This document shows, one piece after another, positions 12,476-27,000 of a stretch of DNA of 64,000 nucleotides. Position numbers and translations under genes: made by a program. Position 1 is the stretch's first letter; every line of letters begins with the position of its first letter. The notes under the pieces are model-generated. The model was not told where the DNA came from. It did not search any database and worked only from the letters and a program-made list of their open reading frames with translations. The stretch is from Owenia fusiformis (Eukaryota; Annelida; Polychaeta; Sabellida; Oweniidae): the NCBI GenBank assembly GCA_903813345.2, contig CAIIXF020000002.1:9980650-10044649 (forward strand), given 5' to 3'.

Positions 12476-14043
12476 ATCGCCGATGCAGTTTTCGCTCCAA
12501 AAGAAATGTCAATTTTCGGACCAGTCGTACGTCACACTGCTACTAGCGAGCCTTTTGCTATTTCGTGATACGTTTAAGTATTCATTTCGGAGTATGCTCA
12601 TCAATTGATTTGATGACTGATGTTCCCCTTCGTTATATATTTTATATCTAAATTGTCTTCAATCTCTGATGTAGTTTGCCATCTAAAAGAAACACAATTT
12701 TCGGACCAGTCGTGCGTCACACTGCTACTAGCTAGTCCTTTGCTATTTGTCGGACGTTTAAGTACTTATTTTGAAGTATGCTCATCAATGGATCTGATGA
12801 CTGATGTTCCCTTTCCTGATATATTTCATATCTTATTTGTCTTCAATCTCTGATACAGTTTGCGCTGTAGTAGAAATGTCAATTTTACGGACCAGTCGTA
12901 CGTAATGCTGGTGGAAGCAAGATATTCGCTAATTAGGATACATTTTTGAATTTTCCCTACCAAGGACTTGTTGATTGGTCATTCTATTCGTGAGACATAG
13001 AGTATCGAATTTGTAGGATTTATTGCAAAAGCTCTGATTTACATTGCGCTCTAGACGAAATGTCAATTTTCGGACCATTCTTACGTAATCCTGGTAGGAG
13101 CATGATGTTTGCTCATTTGAACAACGGTTAAGGATGTATTTCTGCATTTGCTCTACCAGGGATTTGTTGTATGGTCATTTTATTCCTTAGATATTGAGCA
13201 TCTAATTTGTCACAAAGCTCTGATTAGCATTTCGCTCATATCGTTATGACAATATTCTGTTTACGTCCTACGTCTCCTGGAACTAGCTAGTCCTTTGCTG
13301 ATTTGTGACACGTTACAGTATATGTTTCTACGTTTTCTCTTCGAAGGCTTTCATAACTGATATTTCTGGTTGTGAAATATTTCATATTTAATTTGTCTTA
13401 AATCTCTGATACAGTTTGCGCTCTAGGCGAAATGTCAATTTTCGGACCAGTCGTACGTAACGCTCGTGGCAACGTGTTATTTGCTAATTAGAGAGATCTT
13501 TAAGGATGCATTTTTACATTTGTTCTACCGAGAACTTGTTGATTAGTATTCTTTTTGAGAGATATGGAATATCTAATTTGTCGTAAAGCTCTGATTTACA
13601 TTGCGTTATAGACGAAATGTCAATTTTCGGACCAGTCTTACGCCACGCTGGTAGCAAAATGTGGGTTGTTAGTTTGAGAGACGTTAAAATAAAAATATAT
13701 ATTGTTGCATTTGCTCTACCAAGAACTTGTTGAGTGGCCGTTCTTTTCGTGATATATTGAGTATCTAATTTGTCATTAAGCTTTGGTTCACATTGCGCTA
13801 TAGATGAAATGTCAATTTTCTGACCAGTCGTACTTTATGCTGGTACTAGCTCGTCCTTTGCTGATTTGAGAGACGTTTCAGAATATGTTTCTACGTTTGC
13901 TCTACGAAAGATTGAATGACTTGTATTTCTGTTCATGAAATATTCTATATTTAATTTGTCTTAAATCGCTGATGCAGTTTGCGTTCTAAAAGAAGTGTCA
14001 ATTTTCGGACCAGTCGGACGTCACACTGCTACTAGGTAGTCCT
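12476..14043. repeat. ~190-bp satellite, copy 1 part B
   Basis: About eight further units after the TTAA element. The array ends at GGTAGTCCTTACACAACGGG near 14043. Copy 2 follows the same unit order from 35545 but lacks the unit corresponding to about 12660-12845. Confidence 0.85.
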
Positions 14044-14467
14044 TACACAACGGGAAACACTATTTTGTAAGCACTACTAAGAAAGAATACTTTATGTGTT
14101 ATGCATAAGTAATAACCACGACTAACTACTAATTCTCAGGAATAAAAAGTTCACTCTATTGAGAGATAGATAGAGCTTATCCTCGGACCAGTTACGTCTT
14201 ATCCGTGTGTCATATGACTAAGTAAAGTATTCCAATTAAAAAGTGTTGTATGTTTGCATGCAGCAAGCGTTTAATAATTCTTCGCATATATAATATTGTC
14301 CATAAAAGAGTTTGATATATAATATTGTCCATAAAAGATCGGTCTGATAATTAAAAGTAACTCATGTTTATTTTAAAACTATTCTTTACGAATTTATGAT
14401 AAGTGTATAATGTTCAATCATACAAATGCGCAGTCAGTGATTGTTCTCCACACTCACCCCTCCCCCT
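14044..14467. other. Spacer between the two duplication copies
   Basis: 424 bp of AT-rich sequence without ORF or recognisable repeat, apart from a short local repeat of TATATAATATTGTCCATAAAAGA near 14285-14338. It ends in a C-rich stretch directly before copy 2. No counterpart is visible within the window. Confidence 0.5.
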
Positions 14468-15397
14468 TCCTGACATGAACTATTTTGTAAAACCATTGAC
14501 AGTGTGGAAAGGATTCTTACACTCGATTGTCAAGGGAGGGGGGCAGTTATAAAAATATACAAGGCGATGGTTCAAATTGGACAATTTTCAAAACTGCTCA
14601 ACATGGTGAAAACTTCACGTTTTTAAAGAATGCTTGCCCGGCGAGTGGTTTGCTCTGGATTGCGAGAGAACAAAGACTTTGAATTAGGATTTTCCCTAAT
14701 ACTATCATTAATCTAAACAACTTTTTAAACCGTCTCTGATTACATATCATGCCAATAAATACCATGATTGTGTTGACAGGATTAAATATGATATCTATGG
14801 AATTATAATTTTATGAACTCAATAGTCTAAATGATAATAAGTTCATAATTTAGTCTTGGCTGAATAGTCTTGCATCATCAGAGTTGGATTGCAAATACCT
14901 CCCTAACAAATTTACTAGTGTACGCTGAGACCAAGTCTCCGTCCAACCACTTAAGTTTAAAAGGAAGACTATAGTGTCCCGTGAATTCATTATAATTATC
15001 GTAGACAATAGTGAAGCGGTACAATCATGGGAGTGTTAATTAATTGGAATGCAAGTTTGATTTAAAATAACTCCTTTGGATCAAATATTAAAATTCACTC
15101 CCGGACTTCACTATCCACCCCCCCCCCTTCCCCAATTATCCCTTATGACCCCAGAATGTTCGTGTCTGTGCCTTCCCTGTCCATGACCAGTAAGTAATGT
15201 ATGTGTATATTGGCTCCCTCCCAAAGGTGGGAAAAACCAGATGCAGGCATAGACATTGACAAGGTGAGGGGATTTAAATATAAAAATAATCTTATTTTTG
15301 GCTCTGACTTAAATATTTTGGCACTGTTTACAGTAAAGACAGGCCATCTAGGAATTATTTCTGCCTCTCATTCCTTAAACTGGCTTCTCTTCGTATA
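14468..15397. other. Non-coding leader of duplication copy 2
   Basis: Nearly identical to 1-1009. It differs by absence of about 80 bases (copy 1 631-712) and a longer poly-C run at 15117-15127. No gene is seen. Confidence 0.6.
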
Positions 15398-18300
15398 AGT
15401 ATTTAAATGAAAAACATTGCACTGACCGGGAATCGAACCATGGGCAGGTGGATGACAGGGGAGCATTCTACCACTGAACCATCAGTGATTTCATGTTGTA
15501 TGTAAAATATAATTCACAAAAATAGTAATTTCTCTTCATATAAGTATTTAAATGAAAAACATTGCACTGACCAGGAATCGATCCCTAGCCAGCTCGATGA
15601 CAGGCGAGCATTCTACCACTGAACCATCAGTGCTTACATGTTGTAAGTAAAGTATAATTCATAAAATATGTAGTTTCTCGTCATATCAGAATTCAAATGA
15701 AAAACATTGCACTGACCAGCAATCGACCCATGGCAAGCTGGATGACAGGCGAGCATTCTACCACTGAACCATCAGTGCTTTCATGTCATCCCTAAAATAT
15801 TATTCATAAAAATTGTAATTTCTCTTCATATCAGTATTCAAATGAAAAACATTGCACTGACCAGCAGGAATCGACCCATGGCCAGCTGGATGACAGGGGA
15901 GCATTCTACCACTGAACCATCAGTGCTTTCATTTTGTAAGTGAAGTATAATTCATAAATGATGTAGTTTCTCTTCATATAAGTATGAAAAACATTGCACT
16001 AACCAGGAATCGAACCACTGTCAGCTGGATGACAGGTTAGCATTCTACCACTGAACCATCAGTGATTTCATGTAGTAAGTAAAATACAATTCATATATAT
16101 ATAGTAATTTCTCTTCATATAAGTATTTAAATGAAAAACATTGCACTGACCAGGAATGGAACCATGGCCAGCTGGATGACAGGCGAGCATTTTACCACTG
16201 AACCATCAGTGCTTTCATGTTGTAAGTAAAATATAATTCATAAAAAAGTAATTTCTCTTCATATAAATATTTAAATGAAAAACATTGCACTGACCAGGAA
16301 TGGAACCATGGCCAGCTGGATGACAGGCGAGCATTTTACCACTGAACCATCAGTGATTTCATGAAGTAAGTAGAATACAATTCATATATATATAGTAATT
16401 TCTCTTCATATAAGTATTTAAATGAAAAACATTGCACTGACCAGGAATGGAACCATGGCCAGCTGGATGACAGGCGAGCATTTTACCACTGAACCATCAG
16501 TGCTTTCATGTTGTAAGTAAAACATAATTCATAAAAAAGTAATTTCTCTTCATATAAGTATTTAAATGAAAAACATTGCACTGACCAGGAATGGAACCAT
16601 GGCCAGCTGGATGACAGGCGAGCATTTTACCACTGAACCATCAGTGATTTCATGTAGTAAGTAAAATACAATTCATATATATATAGTAAGTTCTCTTCAT
16701 ATAAGTATTTAAATGAAAAACATTGCACTGACCAGGAATGGAACCATGGCCAGCTGGATGACAGGCGAGCATTTTACCACTGAACCATCAGTGCTTTCAT
16801 GTTGTAAGTAAAACATAATTCATAAAAAAGTAATTTCTCTTCATATAAGTATTTAAATGAAAAACATTGCACTGACCAGGAATGGAACCATGGCCAGCTG
16901 GATGACAGGCGAGCATTTTACCACTGAACCATCAGTGATTTCATGTAGTAAGTAAAATACAATTCATATATATATAGTAAGTTCTCTTCATATAAGTATT
17001 TAAATGAAAAACATTGCACTGACCAGGAATGGAACCATGGCCAGCTGGATGACAGGCGAGCATTCTACCACTGAACCATCAGTGCTTTCATGTTATAAGT
17101 AAAGTATAATTCATAAAAGATGTAGTTTCTCTTCATATCAGTATTTAAATGAAAAACATTGCACTGTCCATGAATCGACCCATGGCCAGCTGGATGACAG
17201 GTTAGCATTCTACCACTGAACCAACAGTGCTTTCATGTTGTCCCTAAAATATAATTCATAAAAATTGTAGTTTCTCTTCATATCAGTATTTAAATGAAAA
17301 ACATTGCACTGACCAGGAATTGAACCATGGCCAACTGGATGACAGGCGAGCATTCTACCACTGAACCATCAGTGCTTTCATGTTGTAAGTAAAGTATAAT
17401 TCATAGAAGATGTCGTTTCTTTTCATATAAGTATTTAAATGAAAAACATTGCACTGACCAGGAATTGAACCATGGGCAGCTGGATGACAGGCGAGCATTC
17501 CACCATTGAACAATCAGTGATTTCATGTTGTAAGTAAAATATAATTCATGAAAATAGTAATTTCTCTTCATATAAGTATTTAAATGAAAAACATTGCACT
17601 GACCAGGAATGGAACCATGGCCAGGTGGATGACAGGCGAGCATTTTACCACTGAACCATCAGTGCTTTCATGTTGTAAGTAAAGTATAATTCATGAAAGA
17701 TGTAGTTTCTCTTTATATGAGTATTTAAATGAAAAACATTGCACTGACCAGGAATCGACCCATGGCCAGCTGGATAGCAGGCGAGCATTCTACCACTGAA
17801 CCATCAGTGCTTTCATGTTGTAAGTAAAGTATAATTCAGAGAAGATGTAGTTTCTCTTCATATCAGTATTTAAATGAAAAACATTGCACTGACCAGGAAT
17901 TGAACCATGGGCAGCTGGATGACAGGCGAGCATTCTACCACTGAACAATCAGTGATTTCATGTTGTAAGTAAAATATAATTTATGAAAATAGTAATTTCT
18001 CTTCATATAAGTATTTAAATGAAAAACATTGCACTGACCAGTAATCGACCCCTAGCCAGCTGGATGACAGGCGAGCATTCTACCACTGAACCATCAGTGC
18101 TTTCATGTCGTGCCTAAAATATTATTCATAAAAATTGTAATTTCTCTTCATATCTGTATTTAAATGAAAAACATTGCACTGACCTGCAGCAATCGAACCA
18201 TGGCCAGCTGAATGACAGGCGAGCATTCTACCACTGAACCATCAGTACTTACATGATGTAAGTAAAGTATAATTCATAAAAGATGTAGTTTCTCTTCATA

Positions 18301-20554
18301 TCAGTATTTAAATGAAAAAAATTGCACTGACCATGAATCGACCCATGGCAAGCTGGATGACAGGCGAGCATTCTACCACTGAACCATCAGTGTTTACATG
18401 TTGTAAGTAAAGTATAATTCATAAAAGATGTAGTTTCTCTTCATATAAGTATTTAAATGAAAAACATTGCACTGACCAGGAATTGAACCATGGGCAGCTG
18501 GATGACAGGCGAGCATTCTACCACTGAACCATCAGTGCTTTCATGTTGTAAATAAAATATAATTCATAAAAAATGTAATTTCTCTTCATATCAGTATTTA
18601 AATGAAAAACATTGCAATGACCAGGAATCGAACCACTGCTAGATGGATGACAGGTTAGCATTCTACCACTGAACCATCAATGCTTTCATGTTGTAAGTAA
18701 AGTATAATTCATAAAAATAGTAATTTCTCTTCATATAAGTATTTAAATGAAAAACATTGCACTGACCAGGAATCGACCCCTAGCCAGCTGGATGACAGGC
18801 GAGCATTCTACCACTGATCCATCAGTGCTTTTATTTAGTCCCTAAAATATTATTCATAAAAATTGTAATTTCTCTTCATATCAGCATTTAAATGAAAAAC
18901 ATTGCACTGACCTGCAGGAATCGACCCATGGCCAGCTGGATGACAGGCGAGCATTCTACCACTGAACCATCAGTGCTTTCATGTTGTAAGTAAAATATAA
19001 TTCATTAAAATGGTAATTTCTCTTCATATCAGTATTTAAATGAAAAACATTGCACCGACCAGGAATTGAACCATGGGCAGCTGGATGTCAGGCGAGCATT
19101 CTACCACTGAACCATCAGTGATTTCATGTTGTAACTAAAATATAATTCAATAAAAAATGTAATTTCTCTTCATATCAGTATTTAAATGAAAAAAATTGCA
19201 CTGACAGGGATTCGAACCACTGCCAGATGGATGACAGGTAAGCATTCTACCACTGAACCATCAGTGCTTTCATGTTGTAGGTAAAGTATAATTCATGGAA
19301 GATGTAGTTTCTCTTCATATGAGTATTTAAATGAAAAACATTGCACTGACCAGGAATCGACCCATGGCCAGATGGATGACAGGCGAGCATTTTACCACTG
19401 AACCATCAGTGCTTTCATGTTGTTAGTGAAGTATAATTCATATAAAAGATGTAGTTTCTCTTCATATCAGTATTCAAATTAAAAACATTGCACTGACCAG
19501 GAATCGAACCACTGCCAGCTGGATGACAGGTTAGCAATCTACCACTGAACCATCAGTGCTTTCATGATGTAAGTAAAGTATAATTCATAAAAGATGTAGT
19601 TTCTTTTCATATCAGTATTTAAATGAAAAACATTGCACTGACCATGAATCGACCCATGGCCAGCTGTATGACAGGCGAGCATTCTACCACTGAACCATCA
19701 GTGCTTTCATGTTGTTAGTGAAGTATAATTCATATAAAAGATGTAGTTTCTCTTCATATCAGTATTCAAATTAAAAACATTGCACTGACCAGGAATCGAA
19801 CCACTGCCAGCTGGATGACAGGTTAGCATTCTACCACTGAACCATTAGTGCTTTCATGTTGTAAGTAAAGTATAGTTCATAGAAGATGTAGTTTCTCTTC
19901 ATATCAGTATTCAAATTAAAAACATTGCACTGACCAGGAATCGAACCACTGCCAGCTGGATGACAGGTTAGCAATCTACCACTGAACCATCAGTGCTTTC
20001 ATGATGTAAGTAAAGTATAATTCATAAAAGATGTAGTTTCTTTTCATATCAGTATTTAAATGAAAAACATTGCACTGACCATGAATCGACCCATGGCCAG
20101 CTGTATGACAGGCGAGCATTCTACCACTGAACCATCAGTGCTTTCATGTTGTTAGTGAAGTATAATTCATATAAAAGATGTAGTTTCTCTTCATATCAGT
20201 ATTCAAATTAAAAACATTGCACTGACCAGGAATCGAACCACTGCCAGCTGGATGACAGGTTAGCATTCTACCACTGAACCATTAGTGCTTTCATGTTGTA
20301 AGTAAAGTATAGTTCATAGAAGATGTAGTTTCTCTTCATATCAGTATTTAAATGAAAAACATTGCACTGACCATGAATCGACCCATGGCCAGCTGGATGA
20401 CAGGCGAGCATTCTACCACTGAACCATTAGTGCTTTCATGTTGTAAGTAAAGTATAGTTCATAGAAGATGTAGTTTCTCTTCATATCAGTATTTAAATGA
20501 AAAACATTGCACTGACCAGGAATTGAACCATGGGCAGCTGGATGACAGGCGAGC

Positions 20555-23032
20555 ATTCAATTTAAATGAAAAACATTGCACTGACCAGGAATTGAACCAT
20601 GGCCAACTGGATTACAGGCGAGCATTCTACCACTGAACCATCAGTGCTTTCATGTTGTAAGTAAAGTATAATTCATAAAAGATGTAGTTTCTCTTCATAT
20701 AAGTATTTAAATGAAAAACATTGTACTGACCAGGAATTGAACCATGGGGAGCTGGATGACAGGCGAGCATTCTACCACTGAACCATCAGTGATTTCATGT
20801 TCTAAATAAAATATAATTCATGAAAATAGTAATTTCTCTTCATATAAGTATTTAAATGAAAAACATAGCACTGACCAGGAATCGACCCATAGCCAGCTGG
20901 ATGACAGGCGAGCATTCTACCACTCAACCATCAGTGTTTACATGTTGTAAGTAAAGTATAATTCATTAAAGATGTAGTTTCTCTTCATATAAGTATTTAA
21001 ATGAAAAACATTGCACTGACCATGAATCGACCCATGGCCAGCTGGATGACAGGCGAGCATTCTACCACTGAACCATTAGTGCTTTCATGTTGTAAGTAAA
21101 GTATAATTCATAGAAGATGTAGTTTCTCTTCATATCAGTATTTAAATGAAAAACATTGCACTGACCAGGAATTGAACCATGGGCAGCTGGATGACAGGCG
21201 AGCATTCTACCACCGAACCATCAGTGATTTCTTGTTGTAAATAGAATATAATTCATAAAAAATGTAGTTTCTCTTCATATCAGTATTTAAATGAAAAACA
21301 TTGCACTGACCAGGAATTGAACAATGGGCAGCTGGATGACAGGCGAGCATTCTACCACTGAACCATCAGTGGTTTCATGTTGTAAGTAAAATATAATTCA
21401 TAAAAAAGTAATTTCTCTTCATATCAGTATTTAAATGAAAAACATTGCACTGACCAGGAATTGAACCATGGGCAGCTGGATGACAGGCGAGCATTCTACC
21501 ACCGAACCATCAGTGATTTCATGTTGTAAATAAAATATAATTCATAAAAAATGTAGTTTCTCTTCATATCAGTATTTAAATGAAAAACATTGCACTGACC
21601 AGGAATCGAACCACTGCCAAATGGATGACAGGTTAGCATTCTACCACTGAACCATCAATGCTTTCATGTTGTAAGTAAAGTATAATTCATAAAAATAGTA
21701 ATTTCTCTTCATATAAGTATTTAAATGAAAAACATTGCACTGACCAGGAATCGACCCCTAGCCAGCTGGATGACAGGCATGCATTCTACCACTGAACCAT
21801 CAAGGATTTCATGTTGTAAGTAAAATATAATTCATGAAAATAGTAATTTCTCTTCATATAAGTATTTAAATGAAAAACATTGCACTGACCAGGAATCGAC
21901 CCATAGCCAGCTGGATGACAGGCGAGCATTCTACATGTAGCTTCTCTTCATATAAGTATGAAAAACATTGCACTAAGCAGGAATCGAACCACTGTCAGCT
22001 GGATGACAGGTTAGCATTCTACCACTGAACCATCAATGCTTTCATGTTGTAAGTAAAGTATAATTCATAAAAGATGTAGTTTCTCTTCATATAAGTATTT
22101 AAATGAAAAACATAGTACTGACCAGGAATTGAACCATGGGGAGCTGGATGACAGGCGAGCATTCTACCACTGAACCATCAGTGATTTCATGTTCTAAATA
22201 AAATATAATTCATGAAAATAGTAATTTCTCTTCATATAAGTATTTAAATGAAAAACATTGCACTGACCAGGAATCGACCCATAGCCAGCTGGATGACAGG
22301 CGAGCATTCTACCACTGAACTATCAGTGTTTACATGCTGTAAGCAAAGTATAATTAGTAAAAGATGTAGTTTCTCTTCATATAAGTATTTAAATGAAAAA
22401 CATTGCACTGACCAGAAATTGAACCATGGGCAGCTGGATGACAGGCGAGCATTCTACCACTGAACCATCAGTGATTTCATGTTGTAAATAAAATATAATT
22501 CATAAAAATAGTAATTTCTCTTCATATCAGAATTTAAATGAAAAACATTGCACTGACCAGGAATCGAGCCATGGCCAGCTTGATGGCAGGCGAGCATTCT
22601 ACCACTGAACCATCAGTGATTTCATGTTGTTAGTGAAGTATAATTTATATAAAAGATGTAGTTTCTCTTCATATCAGTATTCAAATTAAAAACATTGCAC
22701 TGACCAGGAATCGAACCACTGCCAGCTGGATGACAGGTTAGCATTCTACCACTGAACCATTAGTGCTTTCATGTTGTAAGTAAAGTATAATTCATAAAAG
22801 ATGTAGTTTCTTTTCATATCAGTATTTAAATGAAAAACATTGGACTGACCATGAATCGACCCATGGCCAGCTGGATGACAGGCGAGCATTCTACCACTGA
22901 ACCATTAGTGCTTTCATGTTGTAAGTAAAGTATAGTTCATGGAAAATGTAGTTTCTCTTCATATCAGTATTTAAATGAAAAACATTGCACTGACCAGGAA
23001 TTGAACCATGGGCAGCTGGATGACAGGCGAGC
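20555..23032. repeat. Internal 2.48-kb duplication step within satellite
   Basis: The truncated junction ATTCAATTTAAATG occurs at 20555 and again at 23033, with matching unit order on both sides (TTGTACTGACC unit, then ACATAGCACTG unit, then a CATTAGTGC unit). Copy 1 has only one such junction (5951). An unequal exchange of about 17-18 units in copy 2 explains this. Confidence 0.7.
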
Positions 23033-23811
23033 ATTCAATTTAAATGAAAAACATTGCACTGACCAGGAATTGAACCATGGCCAACTGGATTACAGGCGAG
23101 CATTCTACCACTGAACCATCAGTGCTTTCATGTTGTAAGTAAAGTATAATTCATAAAAGATGTAGTTTCTCTTCATATAAGTATTTAAATGAAAAACATT
23201 GTACTGACCAGGAATTGAACCATGGGGAGCTGGATGACAGGCGAGCATTCTACCACTGAACCATCAGTGATTTCATGTTCTAAATAAAATATAATTCATG
23301 AAAATAGTAATTTCTCTTCATATAAGTATTTAAATGAAAAACATAGCACTGACCAGGAATCGACCCATAGCCAGCTGGATGACAGGCGAGCATTCTACCA
23401 CTCAACCATCAGTGTTTACATGTTGTAAGTAAAGTATAATTCATTAAAGATGTAGTTTCTCTTCATATAAGTATTTAAATGAAAAACATTGCACTGACCA
23501 TGAATCGACCCATGGCCAGCTGGATGACAGGCGAGCATTCTACGACTGAACCATTAGTGCTTTCATGTTGTAAGTAAAGTATAATTCATAGAAGATGTAG
23601 TTTCTCTTCATATCAGTATTTAAATGAAAAACATTGCACTGACCAGGAATTGAACCATGGGCAGCTGGATGACAGGCGAGCATTCTACCACCGAACCATC
23701 AGTGATTTCTTGTTGTAAATAGAATATAATTCATAAAAAATGTAGTTTCTCTTCATATCAGTATTTAAATGAAAAACATTGCACTGACCAGGAATCGAAC
23801 CACTGGCCAGC

Positions 23812-23843
23812 TCGCCTGTCATGTAGATGACAGGCGAGCATTC
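23812..23843. repeat. Templated inverted insertion in a satellite unit
   Basis: GCTCGCCTGTCAT is followed by GTAG and ATGACAGGCGAGC, a perfect 13-base hairpin. Copy 1 at 6722-6741 reads directly from CAGCTCG into ATGACAGGCGAG. The added bases are therefore an inverted copy of the adjacent sequence, as expected from template switching during replication. Confidence 0.75.
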
Positions 23844-24084
23844 TACCACTGAACCATCAGTGCTTTCATGTTGTAAGTAAAATAAATTTCATAAAAATAG
23901 TAATTTCTCTTCATATAATGGACAGTTTGGACAGCGCTGGCCACAATAGGCTTTAGGCAATGTTTCTGCCTTCGTCCCATCTGACTCATTTACAATATCT
24001 CCGCCCACTCCTGAACCTGTCATTCACCAACGTAATCGCAAAACTCGTCGGGGAAGAAGAAAGATCTATACCAGCTCCACTCAA

Positions 24085-27000
24085 ATGACCTTTGCTTTTA
24101 ATAATGTATGCCACTTTGGCCTTGCTAAACAGCATGAGCTCAACCAGACTTTACCTAAATGTAGCTATGATATTGTTGCTATTGCTGAAACTTTTTTTGA
24201 TGACACTAACACGCTTTCAATTTTAAATGATAACTATGTGTGGATCCCTAAAAACAGAGTTGGTAAAAAAGGTGGTGGTGTAGGATTTTTTGTTAAGAAA
24301 GGAATAGTAATCCTTGACAATGATTTACTTCACTCGAGTTGTGATGACCTAGAAAGATTATGGATTCGTGTTAAAATTAATAATAATGTTCTTAATCTTG
24401 GAGTTACTTACTTTCCCGTAGATGGAAAAAATTCAATTTTAAGCGAAAAGTTAATGGATGAGTTGATATCTAATGTTGCAGAGGTTGAATCAGATGACAC
24501 ATATACTTTATTGATGGGTGATTTTAATGGGAAGGCAACCAAATTTTGTAAAGGGCAAAGCAGCCAAAATGGTAAACTTATCGATCTTTTCAGTGATGTC
24601 ACAGGCATGCACATGTTAAACTCTATTAACTGTCAGGGTGAGATAACATGGTCAAGGGGAACTCAACATTCATCCATTGACTATTGCTTCGGTAACCATA
24701 ATTTTATGAAGGTGTACCAAAATATGATTATTGATGAAACCCACGAAGAGGCAAGTTTAGGTAGTGACCACTCTTTTATGATTATAAATGCTATACTGCC
24801 CTCTCAGTCAGGTAACCTTAAGACCAATGTTCCTCCTGATAATAAAGATGAAGATACTGTAATTTGGAACATTAATGATAACACAGATTGGGATTGCTTC
24901 AGAAACGCCATTAATACTGAATTTAGTTCCTGGGACATTTCCAAGTGCAGTAACATTGAAGATGCATGGTCCTCATTCAAAGAGAATATAATGAAGGCTG
25001 CTCATATAGGGGTTGGGATTAAGAGGGTACCAACGAACCATCGTTCATTTTGGGATAAAGAAATTAAATTATTAATAAATAATCGTAAAGAAGCATCACG
25101 CTTCTACCGATATTGGAGTCGTTCAAAGTCAGCTGACCCTGACATACTTCGAGAAATTTGGAACTTATACCTCGAACGTAAAAAACAAGTTCAGTTGAAA
25201 ATAGTTGAATCACATGTAAAGAATCACATCAAAGTTTTAACTAGTAATGCTAGGTCACTTTCTAAATGTTCAAGATCCTACTGGAAAAAATTGAAAATGT
25301 TCAATGAAAATAATGGATATCCCATTCAAATCCAAGACCCTAACAACAAAGATATGATCTTAACTGACCCCAAAGCCATATCTGAGGCTCTACATTTGTA
25401 TTGGGAAAGGGTGGGGCGTAATAATCGTAATCCAAAGTTTACCTCCAATAATCTATCAGATAAGATAGATTCTTTATTAAAGGAAACTAACTATGATAAT
25501 AATGCCTTAAACAGCTTCTGCTTTACATATGCTGAACTTGTGCAATGTCTCAGAAAGCTTAATAATGGCAAGAAGTGTGGTACGGATAATATACCTAATG
25601 AATTTCTTAAATACGGGGGAAATACAATGTTTTCTTCCCTTTTTGACCTTTTTAACAAAGTAAAATCCCTAGAAGTTATGCCTACAGAATGGAAAGAAGG
25701 ATTACTTGTTCCTTTATTCAAACGAGGTTTAAACATTGACTTAAATAATTACAGAGGTCTCACCATGAATTCCAATGTTTATAAAATTTATACTAGTCTA
25801 CTTGATAGTAAAATTAAACTTAACTCAGAGTCATGTGACCTTCTTGGTGATTCCCAGGGAGCTTTCAGGGAAAATCTTAGACTTGAAAACCACATTTTTG
25901 CTCTAAAAGGTTTATGCTCACTTCGTAAATCCTCTAAGAAAAATACATTTTTATCATTTTTGGATATTTCTAAGGCCTTTGATGTTATTGACCGCAATAT
26001 GTTATTTGTGAAACTTTGGGAAATGGGTATTCAAGGAAAAATATGGCGGTTGCTCCATGAGGCTTACAGGGATGTTTGTAATAAAGTTATTTTTGGTAAT
26101 TTTACCTCTCCATGGTATTCTAGTACTTCTGGTTTAAAGCAGGGCTGTTGTTTATCCCCATCCCTATTCTCACTAGTCATGACTGACTTAGTTGATAGAC
26201 TGAATAAAGAAAACCTTGGTATTCCATTTAATAACATTAAAGTCCCAACATTACTTTTTGCTGATGACATTGTTCTTATGGCCGAAAGTGAGAGCCAACT
26301 GAATCATATGCTAAAAATTGCAGATCAGTTTGGTTCTTGCTGGGGATTCAAATTCGACCCCAATAAATCTAAAGTAATGGTTATTGGCAAGCGAATAGAT
26401 AAAAATAAAACTTGGGTATTAGGTGACCTTGAAATCAAAGAAGTTGATACTTACAAATATCTTGGCATCCATCTAAATAGGCAATTAAGAGATAACTACC
26501 ACGTGAATGTTGTTTTAAAAGAAAAGGATAAGAAGTTAAGAAATCTAGTTGCATCAACCCTAACTAAGCATATTAACTATAATAGAATATCATTTGGTAA
26601 TACATTATACTACTCCCAGTACCTCCCTGCTTTGTTGCATGGATGTGGTGTTCTAATTCTTGACAAGACCTCTGAAAAGACCCTTTCTTCAATGCAATAT
26701 AAATTGGCCAAATCAATTTTTCAACTTAAATGTAACCCTGCCAAAGCAGCAATGTTAGGTGACCTTGGCTGGAGAAGCATTATTAACATTATTCAGAAAA
26801 GACAAATTGATTATTTTTTATATCTTAAGTTCTCCATGAGGAACGGCCTACATAAGGCAATTTTTGATAAACTGTTTGAAAATTTCAAGGGAAGAGTAAA
26901 AACATGTTGGCCATATTTTGAAAACATACAAGACATTTTAATTGAACATGGCCTTGATGATGTTGTGTTTAGAGATGACAATGAATGGTATGATTCTTTT

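Larger units (their letters stand above)
1..13930. repeat. Tandem segmental duplication, copy 1
   Basis: The first bases of the window reappear at 14468 and the same order of blocks follows: leader, tRNA-derived satellite, 190-bp satellite and TTAA element. Shared stretches are nearly identical over hundreds of bases. Compared with copy 2, copy 1 has one extra transposon (2886-3988) and about 80 extra bases at 631-712, and lacks the LINE and two nested DNA transposons. Similarity is lost in the 190-bp array near 13930. The true left end may lie before the window. This is either a real tandem duplication or two haplotypes placed end to end by the assembler. Confidence 0.9.
15398..23918 (-). 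repeat. tRNA-Gly-derived ~140-bp satellite, copy 2 part A
   Basis: About 60 units on the minus strand, colinear with copy 1 in long runs but with local amplifications. Near 16230-16980 a pair of units with the (AT)n linker CATATATATATAG is repeated three times. Near 19400-20450 a block of about three units with AGGTTAGCAATC and CTGTATGACAGG is repeated. The block ending in the truncated junction at 20555 recurs at 23033, indicating an internal duplication of 2478 bp. Confidence 0.9.
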
